Part shown: positions 1 through 7,903 of the stretch, piece by piece | How positions within the stretch are numbered: the first letter of the stretch is position 1 | Layout of the letters: each line of letters starts with the position of its first letter | Assembly (NCBI GenBank): GCA_022449455.1 | Contig: JAKUPL010000023.1 | Location: 1 to 64,000, forward strand | From: Alcanivorax sp. | GTDB lineage: Bacteria > Pseudomonadota > Gammaproteobacteria > Pseudomonadales > Alcanivoracaceae | DNA: 64,000 bases | Reading direction: 5' to 3' | Notes under the pieces: generated by a model | What the model was told of the DNA's origin: nothing | Databases searched by the model: none | Seen by the model: only the letters and a program-made list of their open reading frames with translations | Translations under genes and position numbers: made by a program

Positions 1-5
1 TTCAT
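1..5 (-). CDS. 5' end of an off-window gene, probably czcC-like
   Basis: Only the start codon and two bases of the next codon lie in the window: on the minus strand GAGGAG is followed six bases later by ATGAA at the window edge. The ribosome site is strong, so a gene runs leftwards out of view. In the second metal locus of this window a 112-residue exported protein is followed directly by czcC, czcB and czcA, and the same kind of 112-residue protein lies just upstream here, so a czcC/TolC-type outer-membrane channel is the likely identity. That is inference from gene order; no protein sequence is visible. Confidence 0.45.
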
Positions 6-71
6 GTGTCGCTCCTCAATGCGATCAGTGTAAAAGTCTCTACTCAAAACCTCGATTACTTTTCGGGGGGA

Positions 72-137
72 TTACAAGACCAGCACTAGACCGCCGAGCA
101 CGACGGCAAGGCCGCCGCACAAAGTACGGTGATGCAT
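72..137 (-). CDS. possible 21-residue hydrophobic peptide
   Basis: A short open frame begins ATGCATCACCG, about nine bases after GGAG, and ends in TAA. It encodes MHHRTLC followed by a Gly/Leu/Val-rich hydrophobic tail, so it could be a one-helix membrane peptide with a His-Cys head. It sits in the metal operon between the small exported protein and the off-window gene. It is too short to be statistically convincing and could be chance; no family is recognised. Confidence 0.22.
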   Translation of the reverse strand: MHHRTLCGGLAVVLGGLVLVL

Positions 138-196
138 TAAACTATGCTCCAAATACGGGAAACGACGGCGCGGGACGCCGGAGGTCATTCAGTACG

Positions 197-535
197 CTAG
201 AACGACACCGTATTCGGTGGGGGAACGGGAGGTTGGCGCCCAGACAGCACTGCGCCCGGACGCGGATTCGGCGGCCAGGTGTTGCCAAGAGCGAAGTGGG
301 CACCCGCCACGCTGGCGCTTAAAGGCGCGTAGCAAGCGGGGTTGTGACAATCATGATAACCGCCATCGTCGGCGTCCATCGGAAAAGCAGCTGAAACGTT
401 TTTAATATCACCGTCGGCGTGCAACGACAGGCCTGGAGTGTCATGGCTGGCATGGATGGTGGAATCTCCCGCCACCACCAGCCCGTTAACGGCCAGGAAC
501 ACAACCAGCATTGCTGCGACCCAACGTTTCAACAT
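197..535 (-). CDS. small exported His/Cys protein of a czc operon
   Basis: This 112-residue protein starts MLKRWVAAMLVVFLAVNG, a clear signal peptide or N-terminal helix, behind AAGGTGG. The mature part is rich in His, Asp and Cys (HASHDTPG, GGYHDCHNPACYAP) and ends in a Pro-rich tail. The start at 535 is preferred over an upstream in-frame ATG because only it has a ribosome site and puts the signal sequence first. A protein of identical length and layout lies upstream of czcC at 24854-25192, so it is probably a periplasmic metal-binding accessory of CzcCBA efflux. The binding role is inferred from composition; no characterised family member is recognised. Confidence 0.7.
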   Translation of the reverse strand: MLKRWVAAMLVVFLAVNGLVVAGDSTIHASHDTPGLSLHADGDIKNVSAAFPMDADDGGYHDCHNPACYAPLSASVAGAHFALGNTWPPNPRPGAVLSGRQPPVPPPNTVSF

Positions 536-591
536 GCACACCACCTTAATCAGAGCGGAAACAGTACGGCAACGCGCGCATGGCGTCAAAA

Positions 592-933
592 TCACCGTCG
601 GCGCAATAGGGCCACCAGATCAGCGGGTATCGGCATCGGCTTGATCGGGCTGACATCCGCGCTGCCGGTGTTACCGGCGGGCACCCAGATTCGTGACAGC
701 AGTAATGCCGCCACCAGTCGCGGTAACTGACCCCGGACCTCCCGGGCATCCCTGCGTCTCCACCCCACTCGCAGCATCCACCAATGCGCGAGGGTGTGCG
801 GGCCGATAAACCGTTGTCCGATAATGTGCGCTCGCTCAAGATGACGGAACGCCGCTTGCCAGTCGCCTTCCTGATAGGCGAGGCGCGCGAGATCCATTTC
901 ATGGCGGAAAGCCCGGCGAAGGCGAGGTTTCAT
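592..933 (-). CDS. DUF3703 family protein
   Basis: The 113-residue product carries the blocks typical of DUF3703 proteins as I know them: HLERAHIIGQ, HWWMLRVGWRRRD, a hydrophobic LVAALLLSR stretch, GNTG and a final PMPIP motif. The function of the family is unknown, but its members usually sit in metal-resistance operons beside MerR regulators and czc genes, as here. It is the first gene after the MerR-type promoter at 974-999 and precedes the small exported protein by 56 bases, so the two are probably co-transcribed and metal-induced. No catalytic motif is apparent. Confidence 0.82.
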   Translation of the reverse strand: MKPRLRRAFRHEMDLARLAYQEGDWQAAFRHLERAHIIGQRFIGPHTLAHWWMLRVGWRRRDAREVRGQLPRLVAALLLSRIWVPAGNTGSADVSPIKPMPIPADLVALLRRR

Positions 934-973
934 GGACCCGTCCTGCTTTCAGTGAACTCAGGATGTCAATTGA

Positions 974-999
974 AATACCTGTAGCCACTACAGGGTCAA
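974..999 (-). promoter_or_regulatory. MerR-type metal-responsive promoter
   Basis: Read on the minus strand, TTGACC (999-994) is followed by the dyad CTGTAGTGGCTACAG and then TTCAAT about 19 bases after the -35 hexamer. A long spacer occupied by a dyad is the signature of promoters twisted into shape by MerR-family activators. The same arms, CTGTAG and CTACAG three bases apart, occur in front of the merR gene at 1682-1696. The -35 hexamer overlaps the stop codon of vapC. It should drive the DUF3703 gene and the metal operon beyond it. Confidence 0.75.
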
Positions 1000-1385
1000 G
1001 CCCGATCATGAATCATCGGCCCCGGTGCGCCGTCCACGCCCAGGTCTCGCGCCACCTCGGCGAGCCGCTTGTCCCGGGTCCACAGACGGGTGGCGTGACT
1101 GAGCAGCGTGGCGGCCAGCAGGTGCGCGTCGATGAAACCGATACCCCGCCCCATCAGACCGTGCCGCTCGATCAGGAACAGCACCTCGTCCTGGTCCGCG
1201 ACCGGCACCGGTGGCAACCCACGCAGCAAATCCAGCACCTCGCGGCGGCGGCTCAGGTTGCCGCAGGCCAGCTCGCCGACCACGAAGGGGTGCATCCGCG
1301 CCTGGTTACGCTCCAACAGGCGGGCCAGCTCCCGGTCGCCGGCGCGCAGATGGTCCACCCACACCGACGTGTCCACCAGAATCAC
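996..1385 (-). CDS. vapC: VapC-type PIN-domain toxin
   Basis: The 129-residue protein is a PIN-domain ribonuclease. It opens MILVDTSVWVDHL and has the expected acidic metal-binding set at D5, E39, D86 (GFIDAHLLAA) and D105 (TRDKRL). VapC toxins usually cleave tRNA or rRNA. It overlaps the antitoxin gene upstream by four bases (ATGA), the usual translationally coupled arrangement. Its stop codon lies inside the MerR-type promoter of the next operon, so strong read-through from the toxin operon and metal-induced transcription share this DNA. The target RNA cannot be told from sequence. Confidence 0.9.
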   Translation of the reverse strand: MILVDTSVWVDHLRAGDRELARLLERNQARMHPFVVGELACGNLSRRREVLDLLRGLPPVPVADQDEVLFLIERHGLMGRGIGFIDAHLLAATLLSHATRLWTRDKRLAEVARDLGVDGAPGPMIHDRA

Positions 1386-1570
1386 GACCGGCGGCGCCCG
1401 GGCACCGCCAGATCCGGCTCGGAGCCGCCCAGGCGCGCCAGCCGCAAGGCGCTCTCCCGTTCGATCAATGCCACCAGGGCATCACGGATAATCTGGGTAC
1501 GTTCCTTAACGCCGGTGAGCCGCTGGGCCTCGGCCAGCAAGTCGTCATCGATATTGATCGTGGTCCGCAT
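1382..1570 (-). CDS. vapB: VapB-type antitoxin, ribbon-helix-helix
   Basis: The 62-residue protein begins MRTTINIDDDLLAEAQRL, a ribbon-helix-helix DNA-binding fold, and has a basic, Arg-rich C-terminus expected to wrap the toxin. This start is chosen because GGAGCAGCAGG precedes it; an in-frame ATG six codons earlier would add residues that do not fit the family. Together with vapC it forms a self-regulated toxin-antitoxin operon. It lies between the merR regulator and the operon that MerR should control, with no metal-related motif of its own, so it looks like an insertion into the locus. Confidence 0.88.
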   Translation of the reverse strand: MRTTINIDDDLLAEAQRLTGVKERTQIIRDALVALIERESALRLARLGGSEPDLAVPGRRRS

Positions 1571-1681
1571 CCTGCTGCTCCTCTCCAAGTGTCAGGTTAG
1601 CACCAAATATGTCACCAAATGATGCTTATTTCAATGCCCGGGATTGGCGGTTTCGCTGACCTCGCCATTTCGGTTAAATAG

Positions 1682-1696
1682 CTGTAGTCACTACAG
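1682..1696 (+). promoter_or_regulatory. MerR operator dyad before merR
   Basis: The dyad CTGTAGTCACTACAG lies 18 bases before the merR start codon and matches the operator at 979-993 in both arms. No TTGACC-like hexamer stands in front of it, unlike the copy at 974-999. It may therefore serve for autoregulation rather than for activation. The regulator and its two sites form a self-contained circuit. Confidence 0.65.
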
Positions 1697-1714
1697 ATAG
1701 ACGAGGGAAGCCGC

Positions 1715-2155
1715 ATGCTTTCAATCGGCGAGTTAAGCCGCGCCACCGACTGCAAGGTGGAGACCATCCGCTACTACGAAAAGATCGGCCTGATGCCGGA
1801 GCCGGCGCGCAGTGCCGGCAACCAGCGGCGCTACGGCGAGCGCCATCGTGACCGGCTGCATTTTATTCGCCACTCCCGGCAGCTGGGCTTCCGCATTGAA
1901 GCGATCCGCGAGCTGCTCGCCCTGTCGGACCAGGAGCACCGCGATTGCGCCGCCGTGGATGCACTGGCGCGGCGCCACCGGGACGCGGTGGACGACCGCA
2001 TTGGCGCGCTGTGCGCGCTGCGTGACGAACTGGACCGTATGATCAAAGGGTGCGCCGGCGGCGATGTCGCCCACTGCGGGGTGATCGAGGTGCTCGGCGA
2101 TCACCGCCTGTGCCGAAACGACCATCCCCTGGAGGCGGTGGCCGGCAAGCAGTAA
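1715..2155 (+). CDS. MerR-family heavy-metal regulator (ZntR/CadR type)
   Basis: The 146-residue protein has the MerR winged-helix head (MLSIGELSRATDCKVETIRY, then YYEKIGLMPEP) and a long dimerisation helix. Metal-binding cysteines stand at 78, 113 and 121, near the positions used by ZntR, CadR and PbrR, with further His and Cys in the tail (GDHRLCRNDH). This predicts sensing of a divalent soft metal such as Zn, Cd or Pb. A GAGGGAAG ribosome site precedes the start. It should activate the promoter at 974-999 across the intervening vapBC pair, and may bind its own dyad. Exact metal specificity cannot be read from the sequence. Confidence 0.85.
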   Translation: MLSIGELSRATDCKVETIRYYEKIGLMPEPARSAGNQRRYGERHRDRLHFIRHSRQLGFRIEAIRELLALSDQEHRDCAAVDALARRHRDAVDDRIGALCALRDELDRMIKGCAGGDVAHCGVIEVLGDHRLCRNDHPLEAVAGKQ

Positions 2156-2247
2156 AGAGCCATCCGCGAAACAGGTAGGTCGCTTTCTTGACGTATCGGC
2201 GTTAGAATCGCCGCCGTCTTTTCCCCTGTCCTGCCTGGAAGTCCGCC

Positions 2248-3489
2248 ATGTCCGCCGTGCTGCTGTGTCTCGTAGCTCTCGGGTTCGTCTCCATTGTTGT
2301 GGAAGACGTGGTTCATATCGACAAAGCCAAGACCACGCTGTTTTTCGGCTCGCTGGTCTGGGTGCTGTATTTCATTTCGCCGCCCGCCGGCGAGACCAGC
2401 GAAGCGCTGATGCTCGCCCTGGACGACAACCTGCTGGATATCGCCTCGCTGTGGCTGTTTTTAATGGCGGCGATGACGTTCGTCGCCTATCTGTCCAGCA
2501 AGGGCATCATCGACGGCATCGTCAACCGGCTGATTCCCGAGCGCATGAGCGAGCGCCAGTTGATGCTGCTCACCGGCCTGTTCGCGTTCTGCTTCTCGTC
2601 CATGGCCGACAACATCACCGCCACCCTGGTGTGCATCGCGATTCTGCTGAATCTGAACCTGCCCACGGACAAGCTGCTGCGCTACGTGGTGCTGGTGGTG
2701 TTTTCGGTGAACGCCGGCGGCACCGCGCTGATCACCGGCGACGTCACCACGCTGATGATCTTCCTGGCCGACAAGGTGGAAATCCCCCATCTGCTGCTGC
2801 TCAGCCTGCCCGCTTTTCTGGCGGTGGCGTCCCTGTCACTGATGCTGTCCCGGGGCCTGAACGGGCAGCTGGTGCTGGAAAAGAAAGAAGTGCACATCAA
2901 CGGCGGCGACAAGGTGGTGGCCGGGCTGTTCTTCGCTACCATCCTGTCCACCATCGGCGGCAATATTCTGTTCGGCATTCCGCCGGTATTGATGTTTTTG
3001 TTCGGCCTGTCGCTGATGTTCATGGTGGTGCAGTTTCTCAACCGTGACGAACCCACCCTGGAGTACATCCGCAAGATCGAGTTCGACACCCTGCTGTTCT
3101 TCCTGGGCGTACTGCTGCTGGTGGGCATGCTCAAGGAACAGGGCGTGCTGGCCTACTTCCCGAAACTCTACGACTTCCTGCCACCGCTGGCCGCCAACTA
3201 TGTGATGGGCCTGGTGTCGTCGCTGTTCGATAACGTGCCGCTGACCGCCGCCCTGCTCAACTCCGGCATCAGCATGACCCTGGATCAGTGGCTGACCCTG
3301 ACCTACGCGGTGGGCGTGGGCGGCTCCCTGCTGGTGATCGGCTCCGCCGCCGGCGTGGTGGCGATGAGCAAGGTGGACGGTCTCACCTTCGGCAGCTACC
3401 TGAAGTACTCCGGCTACCTGCTGGTGGCCTACACGGTGGGTTTCCTCGGCGTGCTGGCCCTGGGCTCACTGCTCCAGGCCGCCGGCTAG
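2248..3489 (+). CDS. nhaD: NhaD-family sodium/proton antiporter
   Basis: The 413-residue protein is hydrophobic throughout, with about eleven or twelve membrane helices. It carries the NhaD-type blocks FCFSSMADNITATLVCIAI, NAGGTALITGDVTTLMIF and SLFDNVPLTAALL, whose polar Asp/Asn/Thr residues line the ion path. NhaD exchanges cytoplasmic sodium for protons, which suits a marine organism. GGAAG precedes the start. The 3' end of this gene (3382-3444) matches a remnant at 11541-11603 with a single base difference over 63 bases, showing that a second nhaD once existed nearby. It is followed by a convergent dioxygenase gene 27 bases on. Confidence 0.9.
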   Translation: MSAVLLCLVALGFVSIVVEDVVHIDKAKTTLFFGSLVWVLYFISPPAGETSEALMLALDDNLLDIASLWLFLMAAMTFVAYLSSKGIIDGIVNRLIPERMSERQLMLLTGLFAFCFSSMADNITATLVCIAILLNLNLPTDKLLRYVVLVVFSVNAGGTALITGDVTTLMIFLADKVEIPHLLLLSLPAFLAVASLSLMLSRGLNGQLVLEKKEVHINGGDKVVAGLFFATILSTIGGNILFGIPPVLMFLFGLSLMFMVVQFLNRDEPTLEYIRKIEFDTLLFFLGVLLLVGMLKEQGVLAYFPKLYDFLPPLAANYVMGLVSSLFDNVPLTAALLNSGISMTLDQWLTLTYAVGVGGSLLVIGSAAGVVAMSKVDGLTFGSYLKYSGYLLVAYTVGFLGVLALGSLLQAAG

Positions 3490-3516
3490 CCCCCCACGCC
3501 GACGCCGGCTAGCGCC

Positions 3517-4311
3517 CTAAACCCACAGCACCGAGCTGACGTTCGCCGCGCCCATACGGCCGGCGAACACCCGCCCGGGCCGGTCACCGGCGGCGCCGGC
3601 GCACACCAGCGCCGGCATCAGGTGTTCCTCGCGGGGATGGGCGAACGCGCCGCCCGGCGCGGCCCGCCATTGATCCAGCCGCCGCCCCCGTTCGAGCGCC
3701 GACAGCCCAGGCTCGGCCAGGGTGTCGCGCAGCCAGTCCTCGAACGCCCGGTTTGCTTCCAGGGCCGCCGGCGAACGGTCCCGGCCCATCAGCACCGCCA
3801 TGTTGTGGAATGAGGAGCCGGAGCCGATCAGCGCCACGCCATCATTCAGCAACGGCGCCAGCGCCGCGCCCAGCCGCCGGTGCAGAGCCGGCTCCAGGGA
3901 GGAATGCACCGACATCTCCACCACCGGCACGTCCGCCGCCGGGTACATCAGCGACAGAGGCACGAACACGCCGTGGTCCAGACCGCGTTCCTGGTCCACC
4001 GATGCCGGCACCCCGGCGTCCTCCAACAGCGCCCGGGCCCTTTCCGCCAGCGCCGGCTGCCCCGGCACCGGATAGCGCAGCGAGTAGGCCGCTTCCGGGA
4101 AGCCGTAGTAGTCGTGGATCAACGACGGCGACGGATGGCCGGTCAGCGACACCGGCGACGCTTCCCAATGGGCGCTCACCAACAGGATCGCCTTCGGCGT
4201 CGGCGCGACCGCCGCCAGCTCCCGCAGGGACGCCACCAGCTCCCGGTGGCCGGGGTCGTTCAGCAGCGGCAGCGGGCCACCACCGTGGGTGAGGTAAGCG
4301 ATGTAGGACAT
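3517..4311 (-). CDS. class III extradiol dioxygenase family protein (DODA/YgiD type)
   Basis: The 264-residue protein starts MSYIAYLTHGGGPLPLL behind GGGAG; the longer upstream frame has no ribosome site and no family similarity. Conserved His-containing blocks include THGGGP, SAHWEASP, LDHGVFVPLSLMYP and GSGSSFHNM, as in the LigB-fold 4,5-DOPA-extradiol-dioxygenase-like family. These enzymes use a single Zn or Fe ion to open aromatic rings, although YgiD-type members have broad or unclear substrates. It is the last gene in the leftward glycosyltransferase operon direction, about 100 bases after it, and may be independent of it. The natural substrate is unknown. Confidence 0.85.
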   Translation of the reverse strand: MSYIAYLTHGGGPLPLLNDPGHRELVASLRELAAVAPTPKAILLVSAHWEASPVSLTGHPSPSLIHDYYGFPEAAYSLRYPVPGQPALAERARALLEDAGVPASVDQERGLDHGVFVPLSLMYPAADVPVVEMSVHSSLEPALHRRLGAALAPLLNDGVALIGSGSSFHNMAVLMGRDRSPAALEANRAFEDWLRDTLAEPGLSALERGRRLDQWRAAPGGAFAHPREEHLMPALVCAGAAGDRPGRVFAGRMGAANVSSVLWV

Positions 4312-4407
4312 GACGTTCTCCCGATATGGACCTTCAGGATACGCCGCCCGACACCGGCGATGGATTGAACCATTGACGCGGTGCCATCGATTTTTCCGGG
4401 CCAACGC

Positions 4408-5871
4408 TCAGCGGCACCCCTCCGCCCCCACCGGCACATTGGTAAGCAGAAGGTAGCGACGATCCTTCGCCAGCGCGAACAACGGCACCGACAGGCCGCG
4501 CTCAAAAGCGGCCCGCTCCCGGGGCCGCACCGCCAGATAGAGCGGCTGCCCCGGCGCCGACCGGAGCACCTGCCGGGCCTGCTCCGGTGTCCAGACGCGA
4601 GGCGCCTCGTGGCCATAATAACGGGCCGAGAACGGCACTTCGTCCAGATACACCAGGGGCGCCCGGAGGGCGGCGGGCTGCCGTTGATAGCAGGCCAGCA
4701 ACGCCTTTTCGGTACGCAGGGTGCCCGGGTTCGCGAGCACATAGGCGCCCGCCACCAGGGACAACACCGGCACCGTCAGCGCCAGCCCCGGCACCCAGCG
4801 CGATGCCCGCCCGCGCCCGCCCAGGGCCCGGGTCAACAACAACGCCATGAACGGCAACCCGGGCAGCACATAGGTGGCCAGAATATTTCCGGAAAAGGTG
4901 AAAAACAGAGTGGGCACGAAGGCGGCCGGAATCAGCAACCGGTTGTCGTTATCGCGGAGCGCCGCGCGCAGCCGGGCGCGCCCCTCGGCATCACGGAGCC
5001 GGGCCGGCAGTAGCACCAGCGCCCACAGGGACCAGGGGAAGGCGGCGTACAGCGTCAGTAACCAGATGGTGCCCCGAGGCTGGTCGTGGGCGGTGCCATA
5101 ACGGTCACCGGACCAGCCGGCGTCGAGGAAACGCTGAAAGTGCTCACCAACGATGAAGTAATGCAGGAACCCCGGCGTCTTGTGTTCGGCGGCCAGGTAC
5201 CAGGGCAACGTCAGCAGCAGCGTGACCAGCCCGCCGCGCCACCAGGGTAGCCGATGCCACAGTTGCCACCAGCCACCGCTCCATAGCCCCCACGCGAACA
5301 ACGGCGTGCCCACCAACACCAGGGCCAGTGGCCCCTTGGCCAGCAAGGCCACCACCAGACCGAGAAAGAACAACGCGCCCCAGGGCCGCCCCTCACCACG
5401 CAGTACCAGCCCGGCGGCAACCAGGGAGGTAGTGGTTCCCAGAGCCAGGAACGGATCGGTAAGCACCGCGCCGGCGCACACGAACAGCAAGCCGGATGAC
5501 GCCGCGATCAGTGCCGCCACCGGGGCGCTATCGCGGCCGCTCAGGCTGCGCGCGTAACGGGCCACCAACGCCAGGATCAGCAGACAGGCCAGCCAGGACG
5601 GCAGGCGCAGCGCCAGCTCGTTGCCGCCCAGAGTCAGAAAAGACAGTGCCTGTACCCAGAACGCCAGCGGCGGCTTGCCCCAGAACGGTACGCCGGGGGC
5701 AAACCAGGGCGTGATCCAGTCGCCGGTCACCGCCATCAGCCGGGCAATGGCGCCGTAGCGCGCCTCGGTGGTATCGGTGAGAGGCAGCAGCGCCATGGTC
5801 GGCAACCGGCTTAACACGACCACCGCCAGCAACACCCACGGCGCGATCCGGCGGCTAGCCGGCATCCGCAT
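4408..5871 (-). CDS. GT-C membrane glycosyltransferase (ArnT/PMT family), copy 1
   Basis: The 487-residue protein has about a dozen membrane helices and a periplasmic C-terminal part. Its first loop carries DTTEARY, the acidic motif of GT-C enzymes such as ArnT that take a sugar from a polyprenyl-phosphate donor. GWITPW-type and WGKPPLAFW blocks follow. The start chosen overlaps gtrB by 17 bases and has GGGAG upstream; a second ATG lies two codons on. With gtrA and gtrB it should form a pathway that makes, flips and transfers a lipid-linked sugar to lipid A or another envelope acceptor. A diverged second copy is at 15675-17195. The acceptor is unknown. Confidence 0.85.
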   Translation of the reverse strand: MRMPASRRIAPWVLLAVVVLSRLPTMALLPLTDTTEARYGAIARLMAVTGDWITPWFAPGVPFWGKPPLAFWVQALSFLTLGGNELALRLPSWLACLLILALVARYARSLSGRDSAPVAALIAASSGLLFVCAGAVLTDPFLALGTTTSLVAAGLVLRGEGRPWGALFFLGLVVALLAKGPLALVLVGTPLFAWGLWSGGWWQLWHRLPWWRGGLVTLLLTLPWYLAAEHKTPGFLHYFIVGEHFQRFLDAGWSGDRYGTAHDQPRGTIWLLTLYAAFPWSLWALVLLPARLRDAEGRARLRAALRDNDNRLLIPAAFVPTLFFTFSGNILATYVLPGLPFMALLLTRALGGRGRASRWVPGLALTVPVLSLVAGAYVLANPGTLRTEKALLACYQRQPAALRAPLVYLDEVPFSARYYGHEAPRVWTPEQARQVLRSAPGQPLYLAVRPRERAAFERGLSVPLFALAKDRRYLLLTNVPVGAEGCR

Positions 5872-6886
5872 GGGGCACTCCCAGGGAGCGGCGCCGGGGC
5901 GGCGCCGGCTCGCGGCGGAGGCTGGCGCGATCCACCACGTCACGCACCAGATAGATCGGCCTTTGCTTGGTTTCCAGATACACCTTGCCGACGTACTCGC
6001 CCACAATGCCGATGGTCAGCAACTGCAGCCCGCCAAGAAAAGTAATCAGCGCCGTCAGGGAGGGATAACCGCGCACCGCCACCCCGAACATCAGCGCCTT
6101 GGCGATGATCCACAATCCGTAGCCCCCTCCCAGCATGGCGGCCAGGGCACCAATCACCGCCGCCCAACGCAACGGCGCCACGGAAAACGAGGTAATGCCT
6201 TCCAGCGCCAGGCCCACCAGTCGCCAATACCCCCACTTGCTATCGCCGGCGACCCGCGCCTCACGGTCATAGCGCAATACCACGGTGGGCAGACCGACCC
6301 AGGCGAACAGCCCCTTCATATACCGGTTGCGCTCGTCCAGCCGTCTTATCGCCTCCACCGCGCGCCGGCTCATCAACCGGAAGTCCCCGGTATCGGCGGG
6401 AATGTCCGAGCGGCTCAAACCACGCAGCAAACGATAAAAGAGATGAGCGCTGATCCGTTTAAGGCGGGTTTCGCCGGGCCGCGAGCGGCGCTGCATGAGC
6501 ACCACGTCGGCGCCGGCGCGCCAACGCTGGATCATCGCTGGTATGCACTCGGGCGGGTCCTGAAGGTCCGCGTCCAGCACCACCACCGCCTCGCCGCGGG
6601 CATGATCCAGGCCGGCGGTAAGCGCCGCCTCCTTGCCGAAATTCCGGGACAAACGCACCACGCGAATCCAGGGGCGCTCGGTGCATCGCGCCATCAGCCA
6701 TTCAGCGCCGCCATCGGTACCGCCGTCGTCAACGAAAACCGCCTCGAACGGCAGACCGGTGCCCGCCATCACCCGCGCCAGTCTTGCCACGCATTCCGGC
6801 AACACTTCGCGCTCGTTGTAGAACGGCACCACCAGGCTGATCACCGGTTCCGCCATGGTTCTAACCCGTGGGATGAGAGCCGTCAT
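5855..6886 (-). CDS. gtrB: GtrB-type polyprenyl-phosphate glycosyltransferase, copy 1
   Basis: The 343-residue protein is a GT2 enzyme of the GtrB/ArnC/DPM1 group: VSLV-like PVISLVVPFYNERE opening, VFVDDGGTDG, RNFGKEAALTAGLD, the donor-binding VVLDADLQDPPE and an acceptor-side GDFRLMSRR, then two C-terminal membrane helices. It loads a sugar onto undecaprenyl phosphate on the cytoplasmic face. The start overlaps gtrA by 26 bases and has AAGGTGGG upstream; the paralogue at 17167-18186 starts at the equivalent place, which supports it over a later ATG. The sugar is not predictable. Confidence 0.9.
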   Translation of the reverse strand: MTALIPRVRTMAEPVISLVVPFYNEREVLPECVARLARVMAGTGLPFEAVFVDDGGTDGGAEWLMARCTERPWIRVVRLSRNFGKEAALTAGLDHARGEAVVVLDADLQDPPECIPAMIQRWRAGADVVLMQRRSRPGETRLKRISAHLFYRLLRGLSRSDIPADTGDFRLMSRRAVEAIRRLDERNRYMKGLFAWVGLPTVVLRYDREARVAGDSKWGYWRLVGLALEGITSFSVAPLRWAAVIGALAAMLGGGYGLWIIAKALMFGVAVRGYPSLTALITFLGGLQLLTIGIVGEYVGKVYLETKQRPIYLVRDVVDRASLRREPAPPRRRSLGVPHADAG

Positions 6887-7256
6887 GGAAGACCCACCTT
6901 TTGTAGAGCGTGTAGTTACTCAACGCCACCAGAGCGGTGGTCAATACCTGGGCCGGCGCCACCGCCAGCGCCAGCGTCTGGTGAAGGAATACAAAGAACA
7001 CGCCGTTCAATACCCAGCCCAGTACACAGGTCACCGCGTAACCGGGGAGCGCGCCGGCGGGACGGCCGCCTGCGAAGGTCCACTTTTGCTGCAGGGGGTA
7101 ATTAGTGGTCGCCCCGGCTAGGGCACCACCGGCGGTGGCGACCGCCGGCGCCAGACCCACCGCGATCAATCCGGCCATCGACAGCCAGTGGACCAGGGTC
7201 GCCATGCCTCCGGAGCATAAGAACCGTAGCGGTCGGGTGGCGCGGGCGAATTCCAT
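6861..7256 (-). CDS. gtrA: GtrA-family membrane protein, copy 1
   Basis: The 131-residue protein has four membrane helices and the GtrA-family blocks RFLCSGGMATLVHWL, ATTNYPLQQKWTF and NYTLYKRWVFHD. GtrA proteins are thought to flip the polyprenyl-linked sugar across the inner membrane. The start codon shares a base with the stop of the upstream methyltransferase (TAATG), so translation is coupled; the long upstream extension of the frame is Pro/Gly/Arg-rich antisense-like sequence and is rejected. The paralogue is at 18179-18667. Confidence 0.88.
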   Translation of the reverse strand: MEFARATRPLRFLCSGGMATLVHWLSMAGLIAVGLAPAVATAGGALAGATTNYPLQQKWTFAGGRPAGALPGYAVTCVLGWVLNGVFFVFLHQTLALAVAPAQVLTTALVALSNYTLYKRWVFHDGSHPTG

Positions 7257-7903
7257 TAGCGGCTCTTGCGCACGAAGCGGGCCAGGTGCAGCGAATGGAG
7301 AAAACGCCGCTGAGCCAGGTCGCGATCCAGTTGAAAACCTTCCGCCTTCAGGTCCGCCACCAGCTCGCTCAGGGACGTATGGTTCTGGCGGTGGCGGCGA
7401 CCGCCCAGGGCGGCGCGCAGGCGCCGCTTGAGGCCGGTGAATGACCACGGCGACAAGTAAGACACCAGCAGGTAACCGTCACAGACCCGCGCCATCTCGC
7501 GCACCAGAGCAAGGCGCCGGGCGCGCTCCTGGAAGTGATGCAGCAGGCGGAAGCACACCACCGCCTGGAAGGCCCGGTCCTCCCAGGGCAGCGCGAACAC
7601 ATCGCCCTCGCGCACCTCGGCGTCCGCGCCATCGGTGGCCAGCAAAGTCCGGGTGTGAACCACCGCCGCGGAACCAAGATCCAGGGCCGCCACGCGCAGG
7701 TCCCGTTCCGCCAGCCACAGGCTCAGGCGGCCGGCGCCGCATGGCGCGTCAAGCACCCGCGACCCGGGCGGCAAGGCCGGAAACGCCCGCGCCACCAGCG
7801 CCATTTCCGCGTGGTGCTTGGCGGGCTTGCGCCGCGTGTAATGCTGTACCGCGCTCGGCTCCGCTTTTACGCGGCGCCGGTCCGGCAGGGTTTGTTCAGA
7901 CAT
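7256..7903 (-). CDS. class I SAM-dependent methyltransferase
   Basis: The 215-residue protein has the Rossmann methyltransferase motifs in order: VLDAPCGAGRLSLWL (motif I), AALDLGSAAV, EVREGDVFALPWEDRAFQAVVCFRLLHHF (motifs II-III region split across a loop) and LVSYLSPWSFTGLKRR. It resembles UbiE/Methyltransf_11 enzymes, but the substrate is unknown. Its start overlaps the kinase gene by eight bases and its stop overlaps gtrA, placing it firmly inside the glycosylation operon, so a sugar, lipid or polyprenyl acceptor is plausible. The second gtr cluster at 15675-18667 lacks this gene. An ATG five codons upstream is an alternative start. Confidence 0.85.
   Translation of the reverse strand: MSEQTLPDRRRVKAEPSAVQHYTRRKPAKHHAEMALVARAFPALPPGSRVLDAPCGAGRLSLWLAERDLRVAALDLGSAAVVHTRTLLATDGADAEVREGDVFALPWEDRAFQAVVCFRLLHHFQERARRLALVREMARVCDGYLLVSYLSPWSFTGLKRRLRAALGGRRHRQNHTSLSELVADLKAEGFQLDRDLAQRRFLHSLHLARFVRKSR

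Noticed and set aside
3481-3513. Repeated CGCCGGCTAGC around the end of nhaD as a possible target-site duplication
   Set aside because: Only 11 bases, GC-rich and with nothing mobile between the copies; likely chance.
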